From the NCBI GenBank assembly GCA_964017065.1, contig OZ024783.1:6242093-6306092 (forward strand): a DNA stretch of 64,000 bases, given 5' to 3'. Position numbers and translations under genes: made by a program. This DNA comes from Haliclona indistincta (lineage: Eukaryota > Porifera > Demospongiae > Haplosclerida > Chalinidae). Every line of letters starts with the position of its first letter. The first letter of the stretch is position 1. The notes below the pieces were generated by a model. It had not been told where the DNA came from. It saw nothing but the letters and a program-made list of their open reading frames with translations, and did no database searches. Below are positions 11,439 through 21,600 of the stretch, in pieces.

Positions 11439-12032
11439 CTAGGCAGCTAGAAACCAGACTTCATTGTGACGGTTGGTCTTGTCAGTCGGTGGATCGTATT
11501 CAGCAGTGAAGTAGGATTCACTAATGAAGTTCACCCTGTCTGCAATCAAAGCATTAGTTAGATCGATTGCTGTCATTCGCAGTGAAGCTTCAGTCTCGAA
11601 TCCTCCAAAAGAACCGACGTAAGCGGTGATGGCGGGAAGGTTGACCATTACTACATCTTTGTCAGTTGGTTCAGGAGTGTTTGCTTGGTCGGCAAATGGA
11701 ACAAAGAACAAGATGGTGAAAGTAGTCTGACAGGCAGGTCCCTGACCGGGAACAACTTTTGTTGCTACCGGAGTCGCCATCTCTAGCTTTACTCCTCCTT
11801 TGTTGGCTCCATTTCTATAGGCATAGAGCCTCTTGTACCCAATGTCCAAGGCACTAGTCCAGTTCATTGAAGGCACTTCAGTTCCAACCCACTTTGAAGG
11901 CTCATATTTTCGAGCTTCGTATTCCTTTTTGGTCTCCACTACAGTATACTTCGGGCAGTCATAATTTTGACAAAATGGAGGGCTAGCAGTTGCAACTGAG
12001 ATAAGAAGAGCCAATATTGCAATGAGCTTCAT
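11439..12032 (-). CDS. SOUL heme-binding protein 5, secreted
   Basis: Intronless. The ATG at 12032 begins a good signal peptide (MKLIAILALLISVATA); an in-frame ATG at 12077 would bury it behind 15 polar residues. The Cys pair is in FCQNYDCPKYTVVETKKEY, followed by SKWVGTEV, MATPVATKVVPGQGPAC, FFVPFADQ, LPAITAYVGSFGGF and C-terminal NRHNEVWFLAA. It shares the VVPGQGPAC segment and the WFLAA end with gene 6, so the two form a younger pair. Confidence 0.87.
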   Translation of the reverse strand: MKLIAILALLISVATASPPFCQNYDCPKYTVVETKKEYEARKYEPSKWVGTEVPSMNWTSALDIGYKRLYAYRNGANKGGVKLEMATPVATKVVPGQGPACQTTFTILFFVPFADQANTPEPTDKDVVMVNLPAITAYVGSFGGFETEASLRMTAIDLTNALIADRVNFISESYFTAEYDPPTDKTNRHNEVWFLAA

Positions 12033-12587
12033 CGTGCTTGTATCTGGAGAAGTTGTGGTAATGTTACAGATAGTCATGTGTCTTTTATTAGCTGTTGCTA
12101 GGCTATGAATAATGTTTGCAACATAGCATGATGCCCAATGAATATCATTATAGTGACATAAGATTACATCACATCACCTTAGCATGGTCATGCAGTGCAA
12201 CCTTGATAACTCTTATTGTGAGTTGCATGAACTTATTACAAGACACATGTGTTACAAAACTGCAACATGTAGATAGCTGGATAATATGCATTGTGCACTG
12301 CTAGCATGCTCTACATGTGGAGCATGCTATATTATAGTCTACCTGATACAGTTGATTCCATCACACTTTGAATTTAGCACATGCATAATCTGTGTGCACT
12401 ATAGACACCACACACAGCACGAACTCCACGTTCTAGGTACTTCACAAATCTACATACCACTCCAAGCGTCATGAATCCAAAATCAGTATAATTATAGTTG
12501 TACAATTAATGCATATGATTTTATACGTATCAAGTATTGATAAGTCAATGATAATATAAAGACTATGATCACATGCACACAACTAAT

Positions 12588-13220
12588 CTACGCAGCCAGG
12601 AACCAGACTTCGTTCTGATGGTCGGTCTTGACGGACTGTGGGTCATAATCGGCAGTGAAGTAGTAATCTTGAACAAAGTTTAGTTTGTCTTTCATGAGTG
12701 CATCACCGAGCTTTAGAGCTGAAGATTGAAGGGAATCGTCATCTCCTGCTCCTTCAAATGGGGTGACATATGCAGTGATGGCTGGAAAATCAACTTTTAC
12801 AATCTCGCTACTCAAAGGTTCGGGAATGCTGGCTTGATTCTCGAAAGGAACGAAGAACAAGACGGTGAATGTTGATTCACAGGCGGGTCCCTGGCTGGGA
12901 ACAATCTTAGTAGCTACTGGAAGAGTCATTTTCATTTTCAATCCTTGTTTGTTTTCTCCATTCCAGTACGAACGTAGCTTTTTGTATCCAATGCTTAGAG
13001 CATCTGACCGATGCATAGAAGACACGACTGCTCCTACCCACTTAGAAGACTCGTATTTACGAACTTCGTACCCATCTTTTGCCTCTCCCACGGTAAACTT
13101 GGGCGAGTCACGATCACCGCAGAACGTTGCTGAGGTAGTAGCCGCCATTCTAGAACAGTAGAGGTGAGGCAAGGCGAATGCAAAGGATACTGTGGTTGCT
13201 TTCAAAAGAATCTTTTTCAT
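12588..13220 (-). CDS. SOUL heme-binding protein 6, divergent
   Basis: Intronless, start chosen at 13220 (MKKILLKATTVSFAFALPHL, signal-peptide-like). An internal ATG at 13148 (MAATTSATF) would remove the signal. The SOUL core is present: GYEVRKYESSKWVGAVV, LPVATKIVPSQGPAC, FFVPFENQ, FPAITAYVTPFEG. It departs from its paralogues at otherwise constant positions: FCGDRDSPKF lacks the second Cys of the pair, the KSFGG segment reads TPFEG, and the terminal RHNEVW reads HQNEVW. Intact frame, so probably a diverged functional gene or an early pseudogene. Confidence 0.82.
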   Translation of the reverse strand: MKKILLKATTVSFAFALPHLYCSRMAATTSATFCGDRDSPKFTVGEAKDGYEVRKYESSKWVGAVVSSMHRSDALSIGYKKLRSYWNGENKQGLKMKMTLPVATKIVPSQGPACESTFTVLFFVPFENQASIPEPLSSEIVKVDFPAITAYVTPFEGAGDDDSLQSSALKLGDALMKDKLNFVQDYYFTADYDPQSVKTDHQNEVWFLAA

Positions 13221-13304
13221 GAATGACGATAAAATCATCAAATCGCCGTTGCAGGGCAGCGGCAGTGCCAGACTCCGCCTCCAGGTGCGAATTTGTCTTA
13301 GACC

Positions 13305-14405
13305 CACGTGTGTGTGTCGTCAAAAACACGCTTGTTTGCGTCTTACCGCTCGAAAATCTCCACAAAAACACTCTCTGCAGCTTCTCCACTGAATTTAAGA
13401 AGACGTTTTCCATACTGGCAAGCCTTGCTCGAGCGGTTAATCCATGGCTTTCTAAAGCTACAGTGTCCTTGTAAGAGCACTTTACGGTATTGTGGGTGTG
13501 TCACCCAACCTCCTAGACCTATCGACGTCCTCACTCAGTCTCAATTTATCTGGCTGTTGCAGACTTGCAGTAATAAATGCTGGAGTAGTTGTGTACTAAC
13601 TATGTAGATGCTGATCATAGCTCAGCGCACGGGTATGTGTTCATTAGTTGTTGATATCGACTTACATATTTTCGAAGGTTGAAGTTCTGGCAGTGATTAT
13701 GCATAGGATTAAGTTGTGACTGCAAAATTTACACAATTGACAATAATTATACTCACGAGTTTAATTATGAAGAAAAATTAAAGAAAATGTTGCATCATGG
13801 ACGTGCATGAACATTTAAGTCTGACTTCTTCAATCACTATTGTGTATACTAACGAATACATGCATGAGTCAGCGCACGGGTATGTCCCATTGAACTCTAG
13901 TTATAACTAGAGTTCGAATGAACACATACCCGTGCGCTGAGCTAAGATCTACATAGTTAGTACACGACTACTCCAGCATTATTGCAACAGCTGAACAGCT
14001 AGTCCATAGACAGCTCCAGATAAACTGATGATAGCATACTAGCTACCATACATGCACTAACAGTTGATTGGCACATCACAGAAGGTCTCAAGAAAGACTG
14101 ATACCCTATGATCAAAGGCCTCAAGAAGTTTATAACCCATGGCTTTGACGTACGGTACATGTGAGACTGAGTGAGGACGTCGATATGGATAGGAAGTTGG
14201 GTGACACACCCACAATACCGTAAAGTGCTCTTACAGGGACACGTAGCTTTAGAAAGCCATGGAATAGCCGCTTGAGCAAGGCTTGCCAGCACAGAAAACG
14301 TCTTCATAGGTCTATAAATTCAGTGAAGAAGCTGCATAGAGTGTTTTCGTGGAGATTTTCGAGCGGTGAGACGTAAACAAGCGTGTTTTTTTGACCACAC
14401 ACACA
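13305..14405. mobile_element. Foldback element (about 0.34-0.45 kb inverted arms)
   Basis: The left arm (about 13305-13646) reappears inverted in the right arm (about 13916-14405). Landmarks are GCTCGAAAATCTCCACAAAA against TTTTCGTGGAGATTTTCGAG, and CAGCGCACGGGTATGTGTTC against GAACACATACCCGTGCGCTG. The right arm has about 150 bp of extra sequence (roughly 13990-14160). The centre contains a small palindrome, GAACTCTAGTTATAACTAGA. No transposase coding is visible. Confidence 0.75.
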
Positions 14406-14467
14406 CACATATACACAGACGGACACAAACGCATAACCCTCGCGCATACTGCGCACGGGTAATAAAC

Positions 14468-15077
14468 CAGGGGGGGTACGACAAGCTAATTTAATATGAC
14501 GTATGCTGACATACGACACGCCCGCTACAATAATGTAAGGCTTTGGAATGTGTGCAGGATAGTTTAAACAGTTCGCCATCGCGCTATAGTACATGATATC
14601 GAGCTCAAATGTGCATTGTTTACACTCCAGGTCAAGGCAAGTAATATTCCAGAACAATCTACTGAAAATAGCTGAAACAAGTATTCTGCTGTTACAGTGA
14701 TTGGACAACATTTGTGCGTGTTGCAGCCAGAGTTTGTGCGCCACGGCCGAAATTTCTTTACATTATTAATTGAATGATGCTCTAGAATGATACCAATGCT
14801 GTTTTGATCACGTTGGTGCTTTCTTGGGCGAATAATTTTGCCAACCAATTCTCTATCTTCATCTCTCTGTACTGCAAAAACTAAAAGAGGTACGGGCGGG
14901 GTACGGTAGCTTAAACGAAAGGTCTTGGGCAGTAGAATCCATTTCGCAACATGCTTACCGGTCAAATTGTCCTCTAAAGGCGTAGCAGACTAGGAAAGAC
15001 GCAATGTATTCTGGTTTACTAAACAATTGCCTACGTGAAGCTACGTCAGCATTACGTCAGCTTGTCGTACCCCCCTG
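14468..15077. mobile_element. Non-autonomous TIR element, 610 bp
   Basis: Near-perfect 19-bp terminal inverted repeats: CAGGGGGGGTACGACAAGCT on the left and AGCTTGTCGTACCCCCCTG on the right. TGACGTAnGCTGAC-like subterminal repeats lie inside. The interior has reading frames of about 130-146 codons on the minus strand that I do not recognise. I cannot define a target-site duplication with confidence. Confidence 0.7.
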
Positions 15078-15267
15078 ATAATAAACTATAAAGACATAAT
15101 AAGTATAGTAAGGTCAATATTAAACGGAATAATTTCCGAATTAGCTACCTGCCAGTATTCCGAATTCAGTCCCGACTTACCTCAAATTACAGCTGTAGTC
15201 ACAACATTCGTTTCACGGTGTTCTTCAAGTCTCGCGCCTGAGTCGTAACACTGACTGAGGCAGTCTC

Positions 15268-16629
15268 ATGATGTATACCAAAAACTGGAAGCATGTCTTC
15301 GGAGCAATTGCAGTCTTTTCATGTGTATGTCTGCTATGGTATATGTACCAAAACCAGAGACAATCCACAATTCCAATCTTCAATCGCGGCGAAGTTCTCT
15401 CAGGCTACACCGATACTCCAATATGTGACGGTCAGGCCGCTGTGCCAGAAAAAATAAGATCTTGGATGGGAGATGAGCTAGTGACCGCTGTCCACCCTCC
15501 AGTCGAGGCCAACTGTCAGCTGTTAAAGGATGGTGATCATACTGAGCAAAAAAGAGTGCTGAATGAACTGAAAAATTGGACCAACAGTGAAACTGTTGAC
15601 GAATTTTATACTAAAATCCAGAACTGTTCTTATATAAGAGATCTGCTGTCCAGTGACAATTTCTACATATCAGACACGGAAAGAAACTTTTCACTGGCAT
15701 ATATAATTCTATTTTATGACAACCCTCAACAGATAATGCGATTCCTCAGAGTAATATATCGACCACACAATGTCTACTGTCTCCATCCTGATGGGAGTGC
15801 CACAAAGACATTGATCCAAGCATTCAGAAAAGTGGCTTCTTGCTTTGATAACATTTTTGTACCAGACGAACTAGTCAGTGTTACCTACAAGCACATCAGC
15901 ATGGTTGATGCTCAGCTAAAGTGCCTTCACCATCTAGTTAATGACTACCAGCACTTCCAGTGGAAATATGCCAGCATCTTGTGCGGCAAAGAGTTACCAT
16001 TTTATAGTAACAGAGTATTGGTTGAAAAACTCATGGAACTGGATGGAGATTCTCTTGTTAATGCTTACAAAATACCAGATATTGATCATTGGGAGAGATT
16101 TTCATCACATTTTAGAGTGACCAATGGAGAAATGTCGGCATATGACTCACGCTCTGATGAAATGCCATTTGGAATGCAAATGTATAAATCTCTCAACTAC
16201 ATAAGTGCTTCACATCAGTTTGCTATATTTCTACTCACCAATCCAAAAGTGAAAGCCCTTCATCGTTACATGTCCACAGCTCTAATGCCTGACGAAGAGT
16301 TCTACGCCACAGCTTACATGCTGCCTGAAGCACCAACGGCTCATCGTTCTTACGAATCTAAACTGTCTTTAGTCAAAACTTTCTTTCTCCCTCCCCATTT
16401 CGAGGGAACATGTACTGGCAAGCCTGTTCATATGTCTTGTGTGTTGGATGTTCGTGCTATTCCACTATTTCACAGTGAGAAAAGTACTATTATCTTCTTC
16501 AACAAGTACTTTATGGAATATGATCATGTAGTGATGGACTGTATGGAAAAGAGAATAGTGGAGCAGAACAAACTAGAGTACAAAAGAGATAAATCTATAC
16601 AGTGTGTACATTCCAATTCAATTTCATAG
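15268..16629 (+). CDS. GT14 family beta-1,6-N-acetylglucosaminyltransferase (core-2-like), copy 1
   Basis: Single-exon gene, 453 codons. A type II membrane anchor sits at about residues 10-27 (FGAIAVFSCVCLLWYMY) after a short cytosolic tail, then a stem and the GT14 catalytic domain. GCNT-like motifs run in family order: FYDNPQQIMRFLRVIYRPHN, YCLHPDGSA, VASCFDNIFVP, SVTYKHISMVDAQLKCLHHL, WKYASILCGKELPF, VTNGEMSAY and LMPDEEFYAT. In GCNT1 the Glu in the equivalent S-P-D-E motif is the catalytic base. The product should act in the Golgi, adding beta-1,6-GlcNAc to O-glycans; exact acceptor unknown. An in-frame second ATG follows the first. Very similar to the gene at 25865, differing mostly in the first 60 residues. 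Confidence 0.9.
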   Translation: MMYTKNWKHVFGAIAVFSCVCLLWYMYQNQRQSTIPIFNRGEVLSGYTDTPICDGQAAVPEKIRSWMGDELVTAVHPPVEANCQLLKDGDHTEQKRVLNELKNWTNSETVDEFYTKIQNCSYIRDLLSSDNFYISDTERNFSLAYIILFYDNPQQIMRFLRVIYRPHNVYCLHPDGSATKTLIQAFRKVASCFDNIFVPDELVSVTYKHISMVDAQLKCLHHLVNDYQHFQWKYASILCGKELPFYSNRVLVEKLMELDGDSLVNAYKIPDIDHWERFSSHFRVTNGEMSAYDSRSDEMPFGMQMYKSLNYISASHQFAIFLLTNPKVKALHRYMSTALMPDEEFYATAYMLPEAPTAHRSYESKLSLVKTFFLPPHFEGTCTGKPVHMSCVLDVRAIPLFHSEKSTIIFFNKYFMEYDHVVMDCMEKRIVEQNKLEYKRDKSIQCVHSNSIS

Positions 16630-17227
16630 ACATAATAATATTATTATGAATCATTTAATTTTATTAGCACATCAAAATATTGTACTTGTCTGGTATTTAC
16701 AATGACTCCCTCCCCAATATGGGATCAGGTTATGATGACATAATGCATGATGCAAGAGATGACTGGTCGTATAATGCAATAATAACTCGATTGCGAGATT
16801 CAAAAGATTCAACTGCGTTGGGCTGTAATAAGGTGAACTGGGGGCACTAAATCACGAATCTACTTAACAGAGAGCATGGGGCCACAGGTGCTGTATGGTA
16901 TTTTGCATAACTTTACATGTTTTGACAAACCGACTACAAGAACTCTATTTTGTGGTCAACAGTCACTGTAGTTTGTGTTGTGTTTGGTTAAATGTTTGAT
17001 AACTCAAGAGCACAGTACAAGTGATACTAGTACGACAACTCAATAACAATTATACTAAAATTAATACTGTGGTTTATATAAATAGTTATCACAGAGTACA
17101 GAGTACACTAGTCCATTGGAGTACACCACCGGCCTGTCAAAACTGTGAGTCATGTTTGCTGCTATCAGCTGCAATTATATAATTATTTGCATACATTTTG
17201 TGCTCTCAGGATGTCTAATGACATTAA

Positions 17228-17320
17228 CCATAGACATTACAGCGTTACTTTAGTTGTAAAGCTGACATTACAGACATGACATTATACAACGTTACTTTTT
17301 TAAGCTGTAATGTCTATGCA
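17228..17320. repeat. Hairpin-forming inverted repeat in the GT14 3' flank
   Basis: CATAGACATTACAGC pairs with GCTGTAATGTCTATG, with further ACATTACAGACATGAC pairing inside. The same structure is present in copy 2 near 27692-27792, so it predates the segmental duplication. Confidence 0.6.
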
Positions 17321-17336
17321 TTAACTGGTAATTATA

Positions 17337-17489
17337 CTGCAGTTTGCAAGTTGGTTGTCATAGTCAATGCAGGATAGTTGAATGTGTGGTTAGCCTGTGA
17401 TAGCACTTCCCTGTATTGCACAAAATTAATATTAGCTACTAACCACACCTGATAACCATTGACTATGACAACCAACTTGCAAAATGCAG
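17337..17489. mobile_element. 153-bp MITE with TA target duplication
   Basis: Inverted ends CTGCAGTTTGCAAGTTGGTT and AACCAACTTGCAAAATGCAG, flanked by TA on both sides (17335-17336 and 17490-17491). The corresponding point in the duplicate copy (near 27805) lacks it. That fits a Tc1/mariner-type insertion after the duplication. Confidence 0.8.
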
Positions 17490-18049
17490 TAGGCAAACAC
17501 ACATAGAAATGCCGGCAAACTCAAGAATCAAATATCCTTTATACTTCCTGTATTACTCACCACAAAGCAAAGCATATTGATGACTTCCACAGTATGAAAA
17601 GGTAGGCACATGCGTCTGCACAATAATAATTATGTGTGCATCTTTGGAAGGTGCAGGTGGCTAGGAATGTCTAGCTACTTGCTGCATGGTATAGTTGTCA
17701 TGAACATGGGATGATTCTTAAGTTCTTCTTCGTGCAGGAGTGTCGTGACGACATCCTACTGTGTAAGCATGCATGAATGGGCATGTGATCACAAGTAATT
17801 ATGCAACATAAGAATACTTATAATCATCTTTCAATGCTCTCAGCATACTCAGGAACACAACAAACGAAAAAATTTAAATTCTTAATGCTGACTAATGAAA
17901 CCAACAAAATGAACATAACCACGTCATCATTACTTTAAATTTTGACTTTATAGACGTTCAGCTACGTGTAAGCAGTCATGTGAATAATTATTTTTATCAA
18001 CATAATATCATCAATCATTATACAACAAGAATGACCAGCCACATGACAA

Positions 18050-18239
18050 TCAAACAGAGTCTCTCAAAAGTTGCATTTTAGACCAAATTCTGCATCTTGG
18101 ACCGACTCTAAAAGAATGATAAAAATTAATAACGATAAAATTTAACAAGTCAATAAATGTACCTCAGGTCCATGCTACATAAATCTTCGTATTTCAAGTG
18201 ATACTTGACATCTTCAAATATTATCTCTTCAGCAACAAA
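18050..18239 (-). pseudogene. Orphan copy of the last two ASK1 exons (SAM-like domain end)
   Basis: Exons 18163-18239 and 18050-18107 duplicate exons 28715-28791 and 28599-28656 of the ASK1 gene with the same splice sites. They encode [20 protein letters not shown] and then [18 protein letters not shown] with a stop, still open. No ASK1 kinase exons lie upstream. Instead the next exon-like segment belongs to the KDZ-like locus and ends in the same phase. Confidence 0.8.
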
Positions 18240-18611
18240 CTGCAATAAAATTAATGTGTGTTCAACTGACATGTCCAGTGTGAGATGACAATACGAACAC
18301 GCTAACATTGGTTACAAATCCAAATGAGGTCACTCGCAAAAGTGTTTAAACAAGCGTTCTCGTCCAAAGGCGTATGTACGTATATGCATGTTACAATGAA
18401 TACTACCAATTGCTAGTGTGTGCAACGATTGTTTGCATTAGACTTTGAATTTGAGTGCGATCACATTAAGACTGAATAATGACCAACATTTTGATTTAAC
18501 TTCAACCTTTCTAGTAGAATCTTTACTAAACAACATAAGTAGACTATCAATCATCTATACATGGTCAAATTTAAAGCACAAAATTAAAAAAATAATGATG
18601 TTACATAATAC

Positions 18612-21600
18612 CTCGCCAGTAACATCTTTGCCAGTAACTAGAATTCTCGGGTCATCAGGATAAACAACATATCCTGAACCAGGAGCTAACAGAACATTGC
18701 CTGGCATTGTGATAGTTGTGTGCATCTATAATAGGGTAACATTATTGTTTATTGTGTAGAAAACATGGTTATCAAACCCTTTTAACTTGCTCATCACTGA
18801 TACGTCCCCCCAGCAAGCCTTGCAAGCTATGTAGCTATGACACAAAAATGACGATAAAGAAGATAGAACCTTAACTAACATACCTTTAAGTGGAGAGTCA
18901 TTCCCGAAAACAGTGCTAGTGTCACGAGGGATGTCACTGAAATCTGAATTATCACCTCTTTCTATAATAATAATTTATCTCTCCATTAGTGAATAAATGT
19001 GAAGTTAGATAAAGATAGGATCTACATTGTATTCAGATCTATTGAATTGTTATTACCTTTAACTGAAGAGTCATTCTTGAAACCAGCATTACTAGAGATA
19101 TCAGGATCTCCCAGGACTACAGTAAGTCTGATGGTTTTGAATTGGCACATCTTTCTATAATAATAATAATTTATCTCTCCATTAGTGAATTATGTGAAGT
19201 TTAACAAAGAAGATAGGACCTATGCACCTTCAAGCAGAGATTCATCCTCAAAAGTAGCATCATTAGAATCTTTAGGACTAAGTCCAAGGATTCTGAATTG
19301 ATGACTCTTTCTGGAATAAAAATCATAGTCATTATTATACACAAACTTAAGTTATCAATAACCTCCAGTTGTGAATAATCTTCCTGTCCTATCAACGGAC
19401 ACACACATCTTCAATTTACCTTGTGTCCCTATGATATTCACATTTTGCACCTCAATAAGGTTGCGTATTAAAAATGTGGTGAGTGGGACACATGCTATCT
19501 AAAAAGTATGTGTTCCTAACTATCGACCTGTATAACTGCTCTGCAACCTATCAATAATAATTATTATAATTATCAACCTAATGAGTGTGAGTGTGTGTGT
19601 GTGTGTGTGTTCACCTGAGTGTTTAAGATCCCAGGCAACTGGGGTACGCAGCCAATTCTTCTTAGTACTTCAGCAGGTCTTTTCGTATTCGACTGGTGTA
19701 GCCAGTCAAATAGACAATAGTGATCATTAGAACCTATTATAGTAGAATTACATCATCACGATGTATCGTTAAGTGCTATGTAAACTATACCAGTAAGCGG
19801 ATGAGCAGATGTAGATAGAACACTTGATGGTGAATTATTAAAAGAATCAACTAGCCATGGCATGTCTACATGAAGGCGACCCTCCTTGGCTGCTTGAATA
19901 TTGTCAAGCGTGTCTGCATGGTGCTATCCTTCCAGAATAAGGGCCAAACATCCCTGGCTTACGGATGTTGCCATGGGCTGCGACCATGTGTGCCATGTCT
20001 ACTAGCACAACATTTGGCTGGTGCTTCATTGACAAAAGTAAGTCAACATAGTCACGGGGGCCTTCTGAACAAATCACACATTTTAAACCATACACAATCT
20101 TGTGTGGACATGATAAAGAAAGCCATCTGCCTATCATAAGATATTGTAGGCTAAAAATTATTGTACAAATTATTGAAACACACCTGAAGCACCCCAAATT
20201 TTTGAGAAAACCATATTGTAGACATTTCTGTTACAAATGGTTTTTTGAAGCCTTAAAACACACTCCACCTTCGACCCCTTGTCAGGCAGACCGCACTGGC
20301 GGCACAGACTACGCACTACTTCAACCTGCATACAATTGTTCAAACAATCATACTACTAGATGCATAATATTACATGTATGTGCTATGTAGAAAGTGATTA
20401 TTAAATTCAGTTTATACCTTGTAGCCATGCATGCAGGAGTTTAATCAATATGTCCTCACTGATTTCCAAATTGCCCAGCTCGTTCTCATCTCTCTGTGGC
20501 ACTTTCTGTGTTCTGTATTGAACACTACTTCACTATTTCTAACATTCCTTCCAATTCAAGGAGCCCAGAAGGTATATGAAGGCATCACTTCGTATGGATT
20601 GGTGCGTCCTAATTTAATTTCAACACAGAAAATTGCCAAATACTGCAATTACCTTCACAAAGGCCTTTCACAACTATAACTTTTTTCACCAAATCCCAAA
20701 ACTCATCTTCGTTAACCTTGTCATGCTTGTCTAGAAGTTGAAGTACTGACAGGTCATTCACTGATATAAAGTACAAATCAATTTGCTCAAGCTCATTAAA
20801 AATGAAATTTACCAGCTGGACGAAAAGCTGTCTTCTTATTTAGATCCATTATAAGTACTTGAGGGTAGATACCGCAACGAACGCAACTGTAGGAATGCTG
20901 GTGAGCTGTCATTACTTCAAAGTGCAGGTATGCATTTAGGACGGACTGATGAGGCACTTTAACATTGTAAGTAGCCTCTAGAGTAGCCACTACTCTGCCA
21001 ATAGCGGTGTGGTTCTAAGTAATAAGAGAATAGCTAGAAACATCGATTACAACAAAACCTAACCTGTAGGCTGTTCCTAAGTCATAGACACAATTAATGT
21101 TATAGACAAGAAAAACTTGTCATTAAAATTGTGGAGTCCATGCTTGTCTCTTGGTACCGATAAGGAACACCACAATCGGGACAAAAACGACAGTAGACTT
21201 TGATGCCTATTATAGTTATTGTACATAAAGTGAAAAATAATGGAGTTATGACTTACCCTTTATCACCCCTTGCAAGGTAACTAGTATACCACTAGCTGTA
21301 ATCAATAAAGAAGAATTTAACAATGGCTGAGAAGGGCATAGATGACAAGTCGTCTCCTCTGGATGAAGCTCTGCTAAATCCATACTCTCCATACGGAACT
21401 CCTGTGGAATGTCAACATATGGATTTTCTATCTATCAGATAGACAGTCATTGCATCAAGTACTGCTCCTGATGGTGGATAAACAGGGAGCAAAGAGCTTG
21501 GCACATTCTCAGGTTCATCCACTTCACTATCACTGTCCTGAAATTATTGTATGATAATGTAATAGATGCATAAGGTGCATCAATTTTACCAGCTCTTGAG

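Larger units (their letters stand above)
15130..18420. repeat. Segmental duplication, copy 1 (GT14 gene plus ASK1 3' end)
   Basis: Matches 25705-28925 in the same orientation, from CCGAATTAGCTACC upstream of the GT14 gene, through the gene and its 3' flank, to the last two exons of the ASK1 gene. Left and right of these limits similarity stops. Copy 1 has a 153-bp insertion at 17337-17489. Confidence 0.9.

Noticed and set aside
14304..14965. Two overlapping minus-strand frames of 133 and 146 codons
   Set aside because: They lie within or across the border of a TIR element, have no recognisable domain and no splice support.
19870..20390. Plus-strand frames near 19870-20390
   Set aside because: Antisense shadows of the conserved KDZ-like segment (LLLSMKHQPN...), which has the recognisable homology.
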